Notes: generated by a model not told the origin, from the letters alone. 64,000 bases of DNA from Apodospora peruviana (GCA_033439685.1 JAUEDM010000004.1:2976001-3040000), one strand, 5' to 3'. Numbered from the stretch's first letter, positions 23,884 to 35,901 are shown. Made by a program: numbers and translations.

Positions 23884-24659
23884 ATGAGTCAGCAAAACCC
23901 CTTCTCCTATGGTTACGAAGGCGTCGGTGGCTCGAGTCAAGCAAGCCAATCATCCACCCAGCCTGCCGCAGGTAACTCAGCGCGTACGAAGGAGGACGTT
24001 TCTCGAGAACTTCAGAAACTTTTGAAGATACTAGCGTCTCACGAGAACTCGCTGTATTATTTGGTTGCTGCAACTCATGAAGCAATGAAAACTCCTCACT
24101 TGCAGGTGTTCGCACAGGCTGCTTGGCATGCCTGTGACGATATTACAAAGGTTGACAAATTTCTCAAGACGCAGATAAGGAACTTGCGGAAGCTGTGGCG
24201 TCCTCTTCAGCGATGTCAGACTCCTGATGAGATTCAAAATGTTGGCAACACTCTGGACGGTGTAAGACTGCGCTCAGTGGGTTCGATTGGTATAATAAGG
24301 CTACGAATGCTATACGGTTCATGGAGGCTCTGAAGCCCGAGTAGGACAATCTGACTCAGCACGATTCCCAGCAGCTGGATTCCAACGCTCGGAGGCAGGT
24401 TGAGGATAGGGAGAAGGCTGTTAAGCTGGAGGGGCTGACTAAGAAGGTTCACAACAATCTGAAACTACTGAAGGCTGATCATGATGAGTACCATCAGCAG
24501 CTTGTGGACCCTCAGCAACAGGGTCAGCCGCGGCTTCGGCGGTCTCATGGGCAGGGTCGGCGGTCTCAGCAGCAGGATCAGTACCCTTCGCAGCAGGCTC
24601 AGTATCCTCAGCAGCAGGCTCAGTATCCTCAGTATCAGGGTCAATACCCTCCTCAGTAG
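23884..24659 (+). CDS. Gln-rich coiled-coil protein, intact with one intron or recently broken
   Basis: Model: exons 23884-24261 and 24345-24659, 230 aa, joined across an 83-nt GTAAGA...TAG intron in phase 0. The N-terminal half is helical (ELQKLLKILASHENSL...), the C-terminal half is charged and coiled-coil-like (REKAVKLEGLTKKVHNNL) and ends in a Gln-rich tail with imperfect QQAQYP repeats. The problem is that the proposed intron itself reads as protein-like sequence in the downstream frame, up to the TAG. The alternative is a pseudogene with a one-base deletion at about 24261-24263 and a CAG-to-TAG change at 24342-24344. No family recognised. The surrounding DNA is transposon-rich. Confidence 0.5.
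24571..24650 (+). repeat. Degenerate 18-21 bp tandem repeat encoding a Gln-rich tail
   Basis: About four imperfect units built on CAGTATCCTCAGCAGCAGG, translated as QYPQQQA-type repeats at the end of the Gln-rich coiled-coil gene. Length is a multiple of three within the frame. Confidence 0.7.
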
Positions 24660-25727
24660 CCGGTCCTTCTTTTAGAACCTAGCGCCGGTAATATCCACAA
24701 CCATGGCAGCGGCGGGGAAGGTACAGGAGCGAGCTAGCCCCCCTGGGCGTCAAACTCGTTGGCGAAAAATCAGTTTTGGTCCTCAACTGAGATGTTTCTC
24801 TTCATTCTGTTTCATTCATTTTCTTTTTTTGGTGAGGAATCAGGACTTTTTGGAGAGGATGGAGGATCATACCACTTGCGGAAATACTGAGCCACCGAAT
24901 CAACACATGCAAACACCTGATCAACTCAGAGTGGGAAGACCGCCACTCAACCAACGGTCCTCTCGATCAACCACAGTGTCTACCACTGCACACAGGTCAG
25001 GCTATGCGGAAGGAAAGAAGGCGAGAGAAAGGGGAAACGCAGCTGAGCGGATAGAAGCGGTGGCACTAATGGTGGGATATATTGAGGTACCTAACTACCT
25101 ATTATATACGGATGATTTTGGAGCGCTGGTGGCCCTGGTAGGCTCGCACATGAATTGGGTACTTGCTGGACCAAGTCGTAACTGTTTCTCATTTTTTTTT
25201 TTTTTTGGTTTCTCGCTTCTTATTGGGCACTCATGATGGATATTGGGAGGGTAGTCTTATACTCACAGTCATAGCTGCTTGCCAATTACACCCTCGACGC
25301 CATTCAACGGTAAATAATCAACCTCTGTACTGTGACACAAAAGGGTGGGCACGGAGCTCGTTGCAAAAGGAAGCAGTCCGTTGTATTGATCTACTGAGGG
25401 CGAGCAGAAAGGGGATCATGGTTGCTCTTTTATGGCTCGGAGCTTACGTAGCCCCTGCTGTCACACAACCCCCAGTTGACTACGTGTGGGTAGTAAAGAC
25501 GAGCAGGGCATTACAGCAAGTACTGCGAGAACTAAACTCGCTCGATGGCCTGAGGAGCAGTGAAAAGAGGTAGTTTTGGGAACATGTAGAGTGAAAGTGC
25601 TTAGTTATCTAACTAGAAGAACAAAAGAAAGCCGCAGGGTTTTTATATATGGCCGCTGATCAGCTATAGCTGAACAGGTACGGCTTAAAGTACCTAGCTG
25701 ATTACGCCCACCAGTCCTACTCCGGTA
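24660..25727. other. Transposon-rich spacer, 1.1 kb
   Basis: A 177-codon ORF (24703-25236, plus) has no motif and includes a poly-T-encoded Phe run, so I do not call it. Nothing else supported. Confidence 0.4.
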
Positions 25728-26018
25728 CACTTCTGCTAGGATTTAAAACCTTAGTGTTGCTACCTGCCAAGCCACAGTCTGGACAAGCAAAGCACTTTTG
25801 TATATGCTACACAACCCTTAAATCGTTTCAACGAGACGTATATCTTAATCAAACTAGTATTCATTACTAGATTCACCGTGATAGGTGTTAAGTGTTTCGT
25901 ATACGGCTAGATAACTGGAACTTTGGGTGTGTATTAAGATGTGAAAGGTAGGTATTTTCTTGTCCAGGCCGGGACCTGGCGAAGTAGCTCACTATAAGGC
26001 CTTAAATTCTCGCAGAGG
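25728..26018. mobile_element. MITE copy B (about 290 bp, long TIRs)
   Basis: Best-preserved copy. The left end (CTTCTGCTAGGATTTAAAAC then CTTAGTGTTGCTACCTGCCA) is complementary to the right end (GTAGCTCACTATAAGG...TTAAATTCTCGCAGAGG) over about 60 bp, and the TIR continues through GGACAAG. TA flanks both sides (25726-25727 and 26019-26020), consistent with a TA duplication. Interior shared with copy A. Non-coding, so mobilisation would need a transposase elsewhere. Confidence 0.75.
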
Positions 26019-26182
26019 TATAGAGCCGCCGGACACAAAAATAGGGGCTGGCGCGCAGCTGCCAACCAAAACAAAACAAGGTAAATGGTTTTGCTATGCT
26101 GCTAATTGGGCACTCTCTCTAAGGCGAGAAATTTGCATCAGGCTTCCTTGGCAGCCGGTCTAATGGGAACGGCACTGGGGAT

Positions 26183-26357
26183 CCCTATATAAGTTTAACC
26201 CCTTAGTTTCGAGAAGAAAATAATTAAGCATTGCCTCCTGGGGTGCTGTGTAATATTTATAAATTTAAGGTTATACATTCAAGATATGAAAGGTTTTATC
26301 TTATCCAGACCAGGACCTAGCAAAGTAACTCACCAAGGTTTTAAATTCCGGCAGAGG
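26183..26357. mobile_element. MITE copy C, internally deleted
   Basis: The right end (TTATCCAGACCAGGACCTAGC ... AAATTCCGGCAGAGG) matches copies A and B. The left end retains only GTTTAACCCCTTAG and a shortened inner TIR. Lies 165 bp from copy B in the same orientation. Confidence 0.55.
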
Positions 26358-26455
26358 GTTACCGGTAGAGAGGCACGACTAGGTAGGTAATTATGCCAAT
26401 GCTTTGGATCCTGCGCCGAGGTGTAGCTACTTTCAAATTTCCGGACCCCGGTTTC

Positions 26456-27618
26456 TCAAGTCCAGTTCTTAAACTCAACCGTCCAGTTGTCTGACACAAG
26501 ACTTCCCGCCGCCTTAGGATCCAAGAGCTTTGCTTTCGCCGCCTCATCGCTGCGGAACTGCCATTCGAGGTACGCAACTGCGGCTTTCCCTTGCTTCCCC
26601 CCGTTGGTCGCCGCGAACGTGCCCCCATGTCCAGTGTCGAGGCTTGCCTTGTACGCCGGCAGCCCAGCCGGCAGGAGACGGTAGTCTTTCTCAACCTGGC
26701 ATGATATTAGCAAATCCTTTCTAAACCAAAAATGAAAAGAAAAATAGTTACGAGGTAGACATACGTTCGGATATCCCATATCCTTTGATCCTCCAATAAA
26801 CCAGGCAACGGGCACCTTGATCTCCTGGAGCAGGTACCTCTTCTCGTCCTGGAAGATGCCGATATTGAACATGACGATCCGCTTCACCCTGTCGTCGTGG
26901 TAGGCCGTAGACATGGACTCGAGCCCGCCGCAGCTGTGTCCCATGGTTGTGAGCGCGCTCGTGTTGACGGACCCGTACTTGGCGGCGCCGCCGCCGACGA
27001 GCCAGTCGACCGACGCCTTCATGTCCTTCACCATTGACTGAGAAGCGCCGGTATTGCCGCCAGCAACCCCATCAGCGGCGATCACGTACCCGTGGCTCGC
27101 AATCTCGATCAACAGATTCTTGTGGGTGGTCGGGTCCGTCGCGCAGCCTCCGTTGCCCCACGCAATGACTGGCATCCCGCTCTTCAGGCCGGCAGGTGGT
27201 GTCTTTGGTGCGTAGATGGTGTGCTTTGGAAGGGTGGTGTCGGTGAAGGCCTGGGCGGGATACGGTCCGGACCCGGAGGTGGTGGACCCGGAGCCACGCG
27301 GGGACTCGGTGCCCGTGGCTGCTGGGTTGTTGCCTACCCGGGCGAGATATGATGCCAGGTCGGTGAGAGAGATGCAGAAGATGCCACCGGCGATGGTGTC
27401 GTCTCCTGTGGGCGGGAAGTAGCCTGGCTTAGGGACGAACTGGCCGCTCGAGGTTTGCCGTGGGGAGATCCGGTTGCATGTCGGGGTTGCGAACGCGCTG
27501 TGAGATATTACACCGACTGTTAACTCCATTGTGCTATTTGAAGAGATGTTACGTTGATGGAGGGCTATGTATACCTTGTCGCTGCAAAGGCAGCCAGCAA
27601 TGCAGGGATCAACTTCAT
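26456..27618 (-). CDS. Secreted alpha/beta-hydrolase (Ser esterase/dienelactone-hydrolase-like)
   Basis: Three exons: 27618-27575, 27497-26765 and 26695-26456, giving 338 aa. The first 44-nt exon encodes most of the signal peptide (MKLIPALLAAFAAT) and the split Ser codon joins cleanly to SAFATPTC. The second intron (69 nt, GTATGT...CAG) has no in-frame stop and is a multiple of three, so an unspliced reading also stays open. Catalytic features: oxyanion region IAWGNGGC, nucleophile elbow GHSCGG, and DTGHGGTF supplying the His. The fold resembles secreted fungal alpha/beta hydrolases often labelled dienelactone-hydrolase- or chlorophyllase-like. Substrate unknown. Confidence 0.85.
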
Positions 27619-28446
27619 CTTGATGCGTAGGGAGTTGGCGGTAGTGCGTTTGGAAAGTAAAAGAGGTCCATCACAAGTTGCGAGGCTTGTCAAATGCCGT
27701 TGTTTCTTATACTCACAACTCCCCGATGCCGACCTCCCGAGAATCTCTGCCGCAACTCATACACGTATAACCGATGTTACATTCAGGATCTGTTTCAGTG
27801 TTTCACTCAGCCCGTTTTTAGACAATTATATCGTTCCCATTCTCAACTTAACCTATTTGCCAGGCTATCCATAGACGCACTTAAATGTGTAGGTGAGTAT
27901 CACACACGCGCAGGCAGTACTCCCGGTTCCTGGTTACGGTAGTTCCCACCGCCGTCGAGATATTAGCCGGCGGACTCCGCCTTACTTGATACTCTCCGGC
28001 TAATGATCACACAGAGCCAACTTCTAGAGCGGATGTAAACCGAGGATCTTGTTACCGAGCGCCTGGGTTAGCTTGCCGCTTATCATTGCCGATAGAGATT
28101 GCCGATGTGGTCCCTAGATCGCCAGATCCTGATCTAGATAGGACACGACGCCATAACCCTCCGAAATCAGGGTCGTTACGCGGGGCTCTGTAAGCGAGTG
28201 CTCTTGTAAATAGCGTTTAGGCACTTCAACTGATGTCAAAGACCGAGAGAATAGACCTTTATCCAAATTTGATGTGTTATTCGAGGCTCTCGGGCGGAAT
28301 GTCATCCGCAAATCGTTCTCGGGTTGAACGCCATTCCAACAACTGAATTTTTGCAAAGGGGAAAGGTGCCTCTGTCCCTGTTGACAGACTCTATTATCTC
28401 GTGATTTCCTCAAAATAACTTAGACACCTTACAAACAGGTAACGAG
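27619..28446. other. Divergent intergenic region, 0.8 kb
   Basis: Shared upstream region of the secreted hydrolase (minus) and the DUF3237 gene (plus). No ORF with motifs. Confidence 0.5.
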
Positions 28447-29069
28447 ATGAAATCAATCACGGTTGCTAGGCTGGCTGCTTTTGCGGCAGCAAGTCGCCTA
28501 GCTCTAGCCGATCTGCCCCTTCCGACATTGACCAAAGATTTTCACCTCGAATGCGACCTCAACCCGAAGCTCTCACTCGGATCAGGCCCTGGCAACACGC
28601 TGTTGAACTGGATCAGCTTCACCGGCGGCAGATGGAACGCAACCTGGGGAAATGGCACCATTGAGGTAAACAAGAACCCGACAGATCACATGCATTCACC
28701 CCAAGATCCCACACGAACTGACTGATGTAATATGTGCATTTCAAGCTGGGCGGGCACGATTACCAGTATGTGCTCCCCGAACTCGCCGCGAGGCTAGATA
28801 CCCGGTATCTCCTTAAGACGGCAGACGAGAAACCCGCCTACATCGAAATCAAGACGGATGGCTGGAGGACCGGACCTCCAGAGGTGCTGGAGGCGCTCAA
28901 CGATCCAGCTAGGGCGGATGATGTCGATCCCAGCTTGTACAAGTTTCGACTGTTCATCGGCATGAACACTGGCGATGTCCGCTACAACCATGTCAACACG
29001 ACCATGTGGGTGGCGAGCGGCAAGCGGCAGGGTGCCAAGGTCATTTACGATGCGTATAAATTGGGATGA
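28447..29069 (+). CDS. Secreted DUF3237-family protein
   Basis: Two exons: 28447-28665 and 28746-29069 (phase 0; GTAAAC...AAG), giving 180 aa. Signal peptide at 1-21 (ending LALA). The family pattern is present: an N-terminal strand with LLNWISFTGGRWN, a central AYIEIKTDGWRTGPPEVL, and the C-terminal KFRLFIGMNTGDVRYNHVN. DUF3237 proteins form a beta-barrel of unknown function, commonly about 150-180 aa, so this is complete. Confidence 0.85.
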
Positions 29070-30395
29070 TGATAGCTATGTCAGGCATCTGTATGTGGAG
29101 GTAGCCTTTTGGTCTGCATCGAATATATTACCCGAGTTTGCTAGCCAGACTCGTGTGCCCTGTTCTTAATGGATTAGACTCACTGGAGACGCAACTGCGG
29201 ATGTGCCTCATATTGTGGCTTGTAACGTCTGTTATATATGAAAGTTGGATTTCAGTTTGCGTAACATCCATGGATGCAACATGATTATGACTGGCGATTT
29301 ATTGAAAGGAATTATGTTTGGAAGGCTGTGAGGCCGATGAAGGGTAAGGGTTCAAATGTTGGTATTGACCTTAGGTAATCCTTACAATTGTGTAAAAGTT
29401 ATTTGAGGTGACCGACAATTCTGATGGAGCCGGCTGATGAGATGATGCTGGCCGAAGGATTTGTAAGAGCAAGGGGAGTGAGATTTTGGATACGGAAAGT
29501 CCTCCACTTTGGTCGTCCCACAGTGACCGGGTTTTGGCCTACTCTTCCCAGGCAGCAGGGAACGGGATCAACGGGCAATGAAAGTGGAGAAATGAGTTTC
29601 TGGTCTCGTCATTTTCGCCTTTGCCAAAGATTCGATCCCGAGGTCGTGTTTTGACCAAAATGAAGAAGCAAGCAAATAAAAAGGCATGGCAGAATGCAGT
29701 GAGACTCCATGTCGAACCACTCCGTCTCACCTAACATGCGAAGTTGCAGTCGCGATAAAGTGGTCTCGCCCGTTCACAGCCCTATGAGCTTCGTGTTGGG
29801 CAGACGGGTGCAACCTCGGGTGTCCACAGCGAAACGAGGAGCTGAAATTGGGTCGCGCCGCCCGCCCACTGCCCGCCTTCAACTGAATCCACTAGCTCAG
29901 AATTTACCATTCATGCATGTCCAACGCACCGGGACCGGGAACGGGACGGAAAAGCAACCAGTCAGAACTGCCTCTGAAAGAATCCTGCACTGCATGTTTG
30001 CTCAGCACTGAGCTCAGCGCCAGCCCACGAGATGGATTCCCAACACCGCCAACGCCAACCAAACGCGCTTTGTTGTGGCTGAGCATCAAGCTTTTAACCA
30101 CGAACATGGGTAGAGAGGATGGGGCTGGGCTAGGCTGGGCTGGCTGCATGCATTTGCATGGGCAAGATGCTTGTCGCAGTGCACAGCCCGATCAAGCTAG
30201 CGCTGACTTGACTCTCATCCATGGCTTGCAGGGTCCTTTTTAAAATTGAAGAGCTGAAATATAAAAGTGATTGACAGCTGCTCACCTGTCATCTCCCCTA
30301 CATCCTTCCTGTCTTTCTTCTCTCATCCGTCGTCATCTACATTCGTTAATCACCGATTCGGAATTCCAAACAAACAACTCTTTTAACCAGGAAAA
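29070..30395. other. Intergenic, 1.3 kb, long promoter
   Basis: No gene seen. The long upstream region with a TATA-like box probably serves the strongly coded cell-wall protein that follows. Confidence 0.5.
30260..30267 (+). promoter_or_regulatory. TATA box of the Kre9/Knh1-like gene
   Basis: TATAAAAG about 130 bp upstream of the ATG at 30396; the region between is pyrimidine-rich (CTTTCTTCTCTC), as in highly expressed fungal promoters. Confidence 0.5.
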
Positions 30396-30964
30396 ATGAA
30401 GTTCTTCGCCACCATCGCTGCCTTCGCGGCCGCCGTCTCGGCCATCCAGATCACCGAGCCCAAGGCCAACGCGGCATGGGACCTGTCGGTGTCCAACAAG
30501 ATCAAGTGGACCTTTGTCACCTCGGACGCCGAGGAGTTCCGCATCGACCTCATCGACCACTCCACTTCCCCGGAGACCTCCAAGACCATCGTCGCCAAGG
30601 CCAAGCGCGACGACGGCGAGGCCACCATCACCAACGTCTCCGCCAAGCCCGGCAGCAAGTACAACATCAAGTTTATCGCGCTCGACACCAAGGAGAACTC
30701 GGGCCAGCTGGCCGAGTCGCAGCAGTTCAACGTTACCAAGTCTGGAGGTATGTCTTTTCTCTCTCGCTGCTGGGTTTGGGGACGTTTTTGCTGACACGAG
30801 GGACAACAGTTGAATCTACCACCACCTCTGCTCCCACCGGCGCCCCGACTGGCGGATCCAACACCAACACTGCGACTACCTCCTCGAGCACCGCCGGTGC
30901 CGGTGCCATTGGTCTCGGCGTTGCTGGCCCCGTTGCTGGCTTCCTCCTTGCTCTGATTGCTTAA
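30396..30964 (+). CDS. GPI-anchored cell-wall protein, Kre9/Knh1-like N-terminal domain
   Basis: Two exons: 30396-30747 and 30810-30964, giving 168 aa. Signal peptide at 1-16 (ending AVSA). Residues 17-115 form the Ig-like Kre9/Knh1 N-terminal domain (IQITEPKANAAWDLS, IKWTFVTSD, KYNIKFIAL). A short Ser/Thr/Gly-rich stretch then leads to a C-terminal hydrophobic tail (GLGVAGPVAGFLLALIA), the typical GPI signal. Codon use is strongly GC-ending, suggesting high expression. Such proteins are linked to beta-glucan assembly or serve as abundant wall mannoproteins. Confidence 0.88.
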
Positions 30965-31900
30965 GTGCAATATAACTTGTAAAAAGATGAGGGGAAAATG
31001 TTGTATATCAGAAGGCATCTCTTCTGGGTTTCCCATTGTCTGCAAGGTGTTGGAATGACTTTTTGGCTTGCATAGAATTTTGTTTGATATATACCACCGG
31101 TGCTCTTCACCTACCTACCGATACAAATAATAGAAGCTTTAATTCAATGCTTTGATCTACTGACTGGCTCTCTGATCTTTCTATTGTATCGGATATCGAT
31201 GGACTCTTGCAAGTGGATGCATCGAACACGGAAGCGAGAAGTTGGATGATGGGGGCGATCCGCATGCTGAAGTATCTGATGCGGAAGCGACAAAAGAAGC
31301 ATCCAACTGCGAGAAGGTGTACTTATGACGTTTGACACTGTCTCTGGAATAAAGAGCCAGGCCATAAGACGGGTTTGTGAGAGCTCTTTAAGCCTCTACT
31401 TCCATGGAGCTTCGAGCGGGTAAGACTGGGTAGAGTGATTATCTCCAAGCCTCGCCGGATATTGGATAATGAAATGTTCACAAACAGCGAGGAGTCTCTG
31501 CCATAAAAGACATCTGCATAAGACACGCAGGTAAAGTGCTCTTATTATGTACCTAACACTCCTGTCCCCTAATGATTAATGATGCTGCCCCTATTTCCAG
31601 ATCGTCACACCGTCCCAGGTTGATTTCATCTATACGTTGGAGTATAAGCCCTAGGGGGCCTCGATACCGTTGAGGCACCAGCCGCCTCCTCAGACATTCC
31701 CCTGGTGCTTCCTCCGCGTGATGAATCCTGCAGGGGGTGTACGCATCATTGTGGGTGAGACCCATGCTGCTAGCCATATCTTCGGGATCGTTTCCTCACT
31801 GGTGCCGATTTGGTGTTCGCACTCGTCTCCATGGAAACCTAAAACGAAAACATGGTCGAACCAGACGGCCGATGTGCCGAGCGACACCGGATGTTACCGT
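30965..31900. other. Intergenic, 0.9 kb
   Basis: 3' flank of the Kre9-like gene plus sequence without a supported gene; short ORFs only. Confidence 0.4.
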
Positions 31901-32106
31901 CTACATGAGAAAGCGGGTGAGCATGTATGTGCCGAGAACGATGCAAATGAGAACAAAAATGGGCTTAGCAATGCACTGCGCGATCGGATAGGCAGCCTGT
32001 GATATCATTATTATTAGTGCTCGTGGTCATGGTTAGGGGTAGGATGTTTCGGCTTATCGGGTAGGCGAGGAGGTATTACTTACCATGATGGTGGGCACTT
32101 CGGGAC
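31901..32106 (-). CDS. Possible terminal exons of a small membrane protein (uncertain)
   Basis: A candidate 23-nt exon (32106-32084, donor GTAAGT) and last exon (31996-31901) join to encode PEVPTIM-AAYPIAQ... ending in one hydrophobic helix (KPIFVLICIVLGTYML) and a TAG stop. Upstream exons could not be placed with confidence. Reported because the splice signals and the helix are good. Confidence 0.3.
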
Positions 32107-32487
32107 CTATTAAGCGAGAATGTTATGTGAGGTTTGGGATTGCCGTTATTGGGCTTGCGTCGCAGGAAGAGGTTCTCGTTTTGTGATGGTGCTACAGTTG
32201 TCGAAAGAAGTAAAATTAGTTACTGGACTGGCAGGCTGTAGAGATATATATGCAGCTGTCGACGGAGACTTGGAGGACATTGCATGGAGTAATTCACTTA
32301 GACAAGGCCTGGCTGATGGTAACAGTGGCATTGTATGGCACCCATGGGATTCACGACCTGATCGGATGACTGAAGGAGTCCCCAGATAATTAAGATGATA
32401 AAGGTGAATATGTGAGCAACTTACCCATTTGGGTTCTTGGGATGACTCAACAAAGAAAGCCAGGCACCACGAATCCTCGCCCAACGC

Positions 32488-32817
32488 TCAGCGGATGTAA
32501 GCCGGCGGCGGAGGAAACATTGCGTCATCCAATGTCGCGCCATACGGAGGCAGTTCATCATCGTCGGCCTCGGTTAGGCCGGCCCGAACACCGGTCGAGT
32601 CGCCTTCGTAAGTGCCCAGCTCAATGTTGGCTGCCGATGGCGGCGCAACCGAGTCCTCCTGACGCTGGAATCGGAGCCGTTGCCGGACGATCCAGGGCAA
32701 GATGTCCTTGTGGAAGTTCCCGTGCTGCCCGAACATTTCGTAAGAGAGAATGACGATTAACAAAACGGCCAGGATGCAGGCGACGACGATCGCCTCGGGT
32801 TTCTCTTGCTCCGGAAA
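32488..32817 (-). CDS. Exon of a single-pass membrane protein (start exon unresolved)
   Basis: 109 codons open from a TAG acceptor at 32818-32820 to the stop at 32488. It begins FPEQEKPE, then a strong transmembrane helix (AIVVACILAVLLIVILSY), and a cytoplasmic tail rich in Asp/Glu and Pro ending PPPPAYIR. An in-frame stop just before the acceptor means the start lies upstream. A candidate first exon at 33810-33571 encodes a signal-peptide-like MILLEITLLIFILP and a Thr/Pro-rich stretch, ending at a GTACGT donor in the right phase, but the 0.75-kb gap would be long for a fungal intron, so a middle exon is probably missing from this model. Confidence 0.45.
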   Translation of the reverse strand, partial: FPEQEKPEAIVVACILAVLLIVILSYEMFGQHGNFHKDILPWIVRQRLRFQRQEDSVAPPSAANIELGTYEGDSTGVRAGLTEADDDELPPYGATLDDAMFPPPPAYIR

Positions 32818-33810
32818 CTAGCACGGATGATTAGCGTCCGCCCTGGATCTACATGTAGAACTGTCTGGCAGTTGAAGAGTCAGGGAAGAAGAGTGAACGC
32901 GTGTATATGTAGGGAGATGAGTGGGTGGGCATGTGTGTGAGAGAGCTGAGTAAGTTGACGTTGCTGGTCCAGAAACTGGCGTGTGTCGAGCGTTGACTAC
33001 CCTCGTGTCAACCAGCTGTTCTCAACTTCCGCCACTATATCCGAACTCATCCGGTGCATTGTCCAGACTAATCGGAGCAGAAAAGCTTCAGGTCCTTGGA
33101 CTTGAAAACACTACGGCAGTCCTTTCTGAAGGTTGCTTCCCATTTCTTCAACTACTGGTCACTGGCTGGAGCAGGGAGATCATCCACCAGCCCCAAGCCA
33201 GAGTGTAGAACTCAAGCTACAGTAGGATTAGGGGAGATGTGCCGGCAACAACATGCTGCAGCACATCTGACCTGGCCCCAAGAGACAGACTGTCATTATA
33301 GTGATGTGCATAAGATGACCGCATGTCTGGTTTGCTAGTTTCGAACCAGCCCGTCACCCGCAACGACGCCGTCCTTCACCAAATATTAAATGGTATAGGG
33401 GCTCCTAGATTAGTCTTGGGAAGAGGCTCATTACATCACGTTCTCCTGTCCCCATCCCCATGGCTGCGGCTCGCGTAAGCCGGAGTCGTCCGGCGAAAAA
33501 GAAAGGCTTATTAGTTTGTGGAAAGATTAGCAAGTAGTTGTAATTTTCCATTAAACGATATAGTACGTACGGTTTCGCTGCGGGTAGGCGGTGGTGTTGT
33601 TGCTGCCGTTAGTGTAGCTGGTGCTGCTGTTGGGGATGTTGGTGTTTTGTGTTGGTGCCATCGCGCGGCTTTCACATTGGCTTCAAGTGAATACTCGGTC
33701 GAGGGAAAGGTCTGAATATTTGGGAGTGGAGCACGGATCTGTTTATCTGTTAGACTTGAAGTGTGTGTAGGTAAAATGAAAATGAGCAGCGTTATTTCTA
33801 ACAAGATCAT

Positions 33811-35901
33811 GGTCTGTTGAGGGTGAAAGTGCCTGGACGTGGCAGCCCTAACCTTTATTCATCTCACAACAGGAGATACAAGAGAGGATATACAATCTCT
33901 GTTTTTCTAGATCATATAGCAGCTGAATACTTTATCGTCTAGGCTGTGTGAATAGGTCCTCCCCCAAATAAGCTTCTCTACTTGAGAACTCCCTTCCTTC
34001 ATCTTGCCTGTTAACGTACCCAGCCACATGCCCAAGTGTGGTTAGTGTTCAAGAAGGACGTTACATGTTGACCCTACCCACTATTGAGAGCCCAGTGTGC
34101 GGCGTTCGTGCCAACTCAACGATGAATGTGTGAATTGGCAAGACGAGAACCTGCCTGGGATGACACGAAAGCGAAAAAAAAAAGAGAAAGAAAAGCACCC
34201 GTACGCTCTCGACTACAGTAATACTCAGTGATACTATGAGCACCTTAAGGGTGGAGAAAGCAAGCTCACAATCGATGCCACAGGGGGAAAAGTCAGTGTA
34301 AAATAACAAGTAGGAAACCCGCTCTTTTTACGGTCTCCCCGGTCACCCTGTCACCAAAAAGTTTTCAACTCTCGTCTGCCTCAAATGAGTTCAAGAAGAA
34401 GGAGGGAATCGAAGACAAACTCCGAGTCATCGGTCGGAATTACAGTCATGTCCAAGATGTCGTTCGTAGCCCATCAGGCTATAGGAGATATATCTGGGCC
34501 AACACGACATCACCTAACTTGAGGAATGCCTGGACGGCCCAAGACCCAATTCGGTGGGGTAAAGAGTAGATGATTCTATTCTGCTTCATTTCGGGGTTGA
34601 TGGGGACCTGAATGAATGTTGGCTGGCTGTGAATAGCTTCAATTTTTAGTAAGTCTAGGCCTGCACGGCGGGAGCAGCCGATGTCACTACCGGGGGATTG
34701 GCGTCGGGCCGGCCGCCCGGACAGGCAGTGGTTCCGGAAATAAGTCAAACCTGACGAGGCCCGCTGTCATACAGTACAAATATACGGTACAGACACTGTA
34801 ACTGTCAAGTGCCGTTTTGGCTCTTGGACGCGTAATCCAGCCTGAGGCTCATCAGTCAGCAACAGAAACCCGGTATGCAGCCTTCAGCCCTACTGGTTTG
34901 AAGGGTTTCTGTATCTTGTCCAACTGTTTGGTCATACAAGAACGTGGAAAGAGAAGGTTCCATTATACTGACTTTTTAGAGTTGAACGATGACGGTAGAT
35001 TTGGGACAGTGCCCAAACGGTTAGTGCCACCCCACAGGATACGCTGTGGTAAGTACCTAGCACTGTAGCAGGCAATCACGGGCAGCTCTCAAGACAAGGA
35101 AGTGGCCAAGATTTTGAGGTGCAAAGTGCAAAAGGTGGGCAGGAGCGGGGAAATCAACGCTTTTCGGTCGCACACACCAGACAACAAACCAGACGGGAGC
35201 TGCAGGCTGCAACGCAAATCGAAAGCCCAAGCCACCTCCGTCTGCCACCGTCAAACTGTCCACTAGACCTACCTCTGGTACCTCACGCCTCCGTGCTGCA
35301 AACTCCAAACTCCCGGCCGGGTGAATCGCCGTCTCGTGTTTTGGAGCTTCTGCGAATCGTGGTACGCTGCAAAAACCCCCGGCATAGACGTGCACGACGT
35401 GGCCGTAAGTTGAGCGACGAAGCCGTTTATGCGCTGACGTCGAGGATCTTTCCCTTAGGCTTTGAGCAGTCGGGTCTTCAGTGTCTGTCTTAGCCCGACA
35501 TTGCCCGCCAGTGCCCGTCACGGCCGTCCACGACACAACCTCGATCCATCTCCACAATCCCGGCGACTTGCCAGCAAGGACCGCCCGGCCAGAAGACCCA
35601 AAATCTCTCGACTGTCGATACTAATCCCTTTGGGATCCAACATCAAGCGACTTTTTTCGACTTCATCAATCTGAAATATCTCGCCACGCATGACCGGTTG
35701 ACCGACGACCTCCTCCTTGAGCTCCCGCCGATCCTAGTCAACAAATCCGCATGCAGTATCCGTAATCCGTAGTCACTGTCCCGCCCCGCACGACCTGACT
35801 CCGACCGAACACCCTCCAACTTTGACCTCGGCCACAACCCGACCCCGACCCTGACCAGACCCTGACCCGACCGCCTGCTCTGTCTGGCCAGACGCATCAT
35901 C
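33811..35901. other. Intergenic, 2.1 kb
   Basis: No supported gene. From about 35450 the sequence is probably the 5' UTR of the Bbc1/Mti1-like gene. Overlapping ORFs on both strands at 35057-35557 have no motifs. Confidence 0.4.

Noticed and set aside
24703..25236. 177-codon plus-strand ORF
   Set aside because: Lies in transposon-rich DNA, has no motif and reads through a poly-T run as poly-Phe.
19840..26360. A-box/B-box-like motifs in the 20-26 kb repeats, suggesting a tRNA-derived SINE
   Set aside because: Spacing between the boxes is too short for a pol III promoter, and long terminal inverted repeats explain the conservation better.
35057..35557. Overlapping ORFs on both strands before the Bbc1-like gene
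   Set aside because: No motif or codon bias on either strand; position fits the 5' UTR/promoter.
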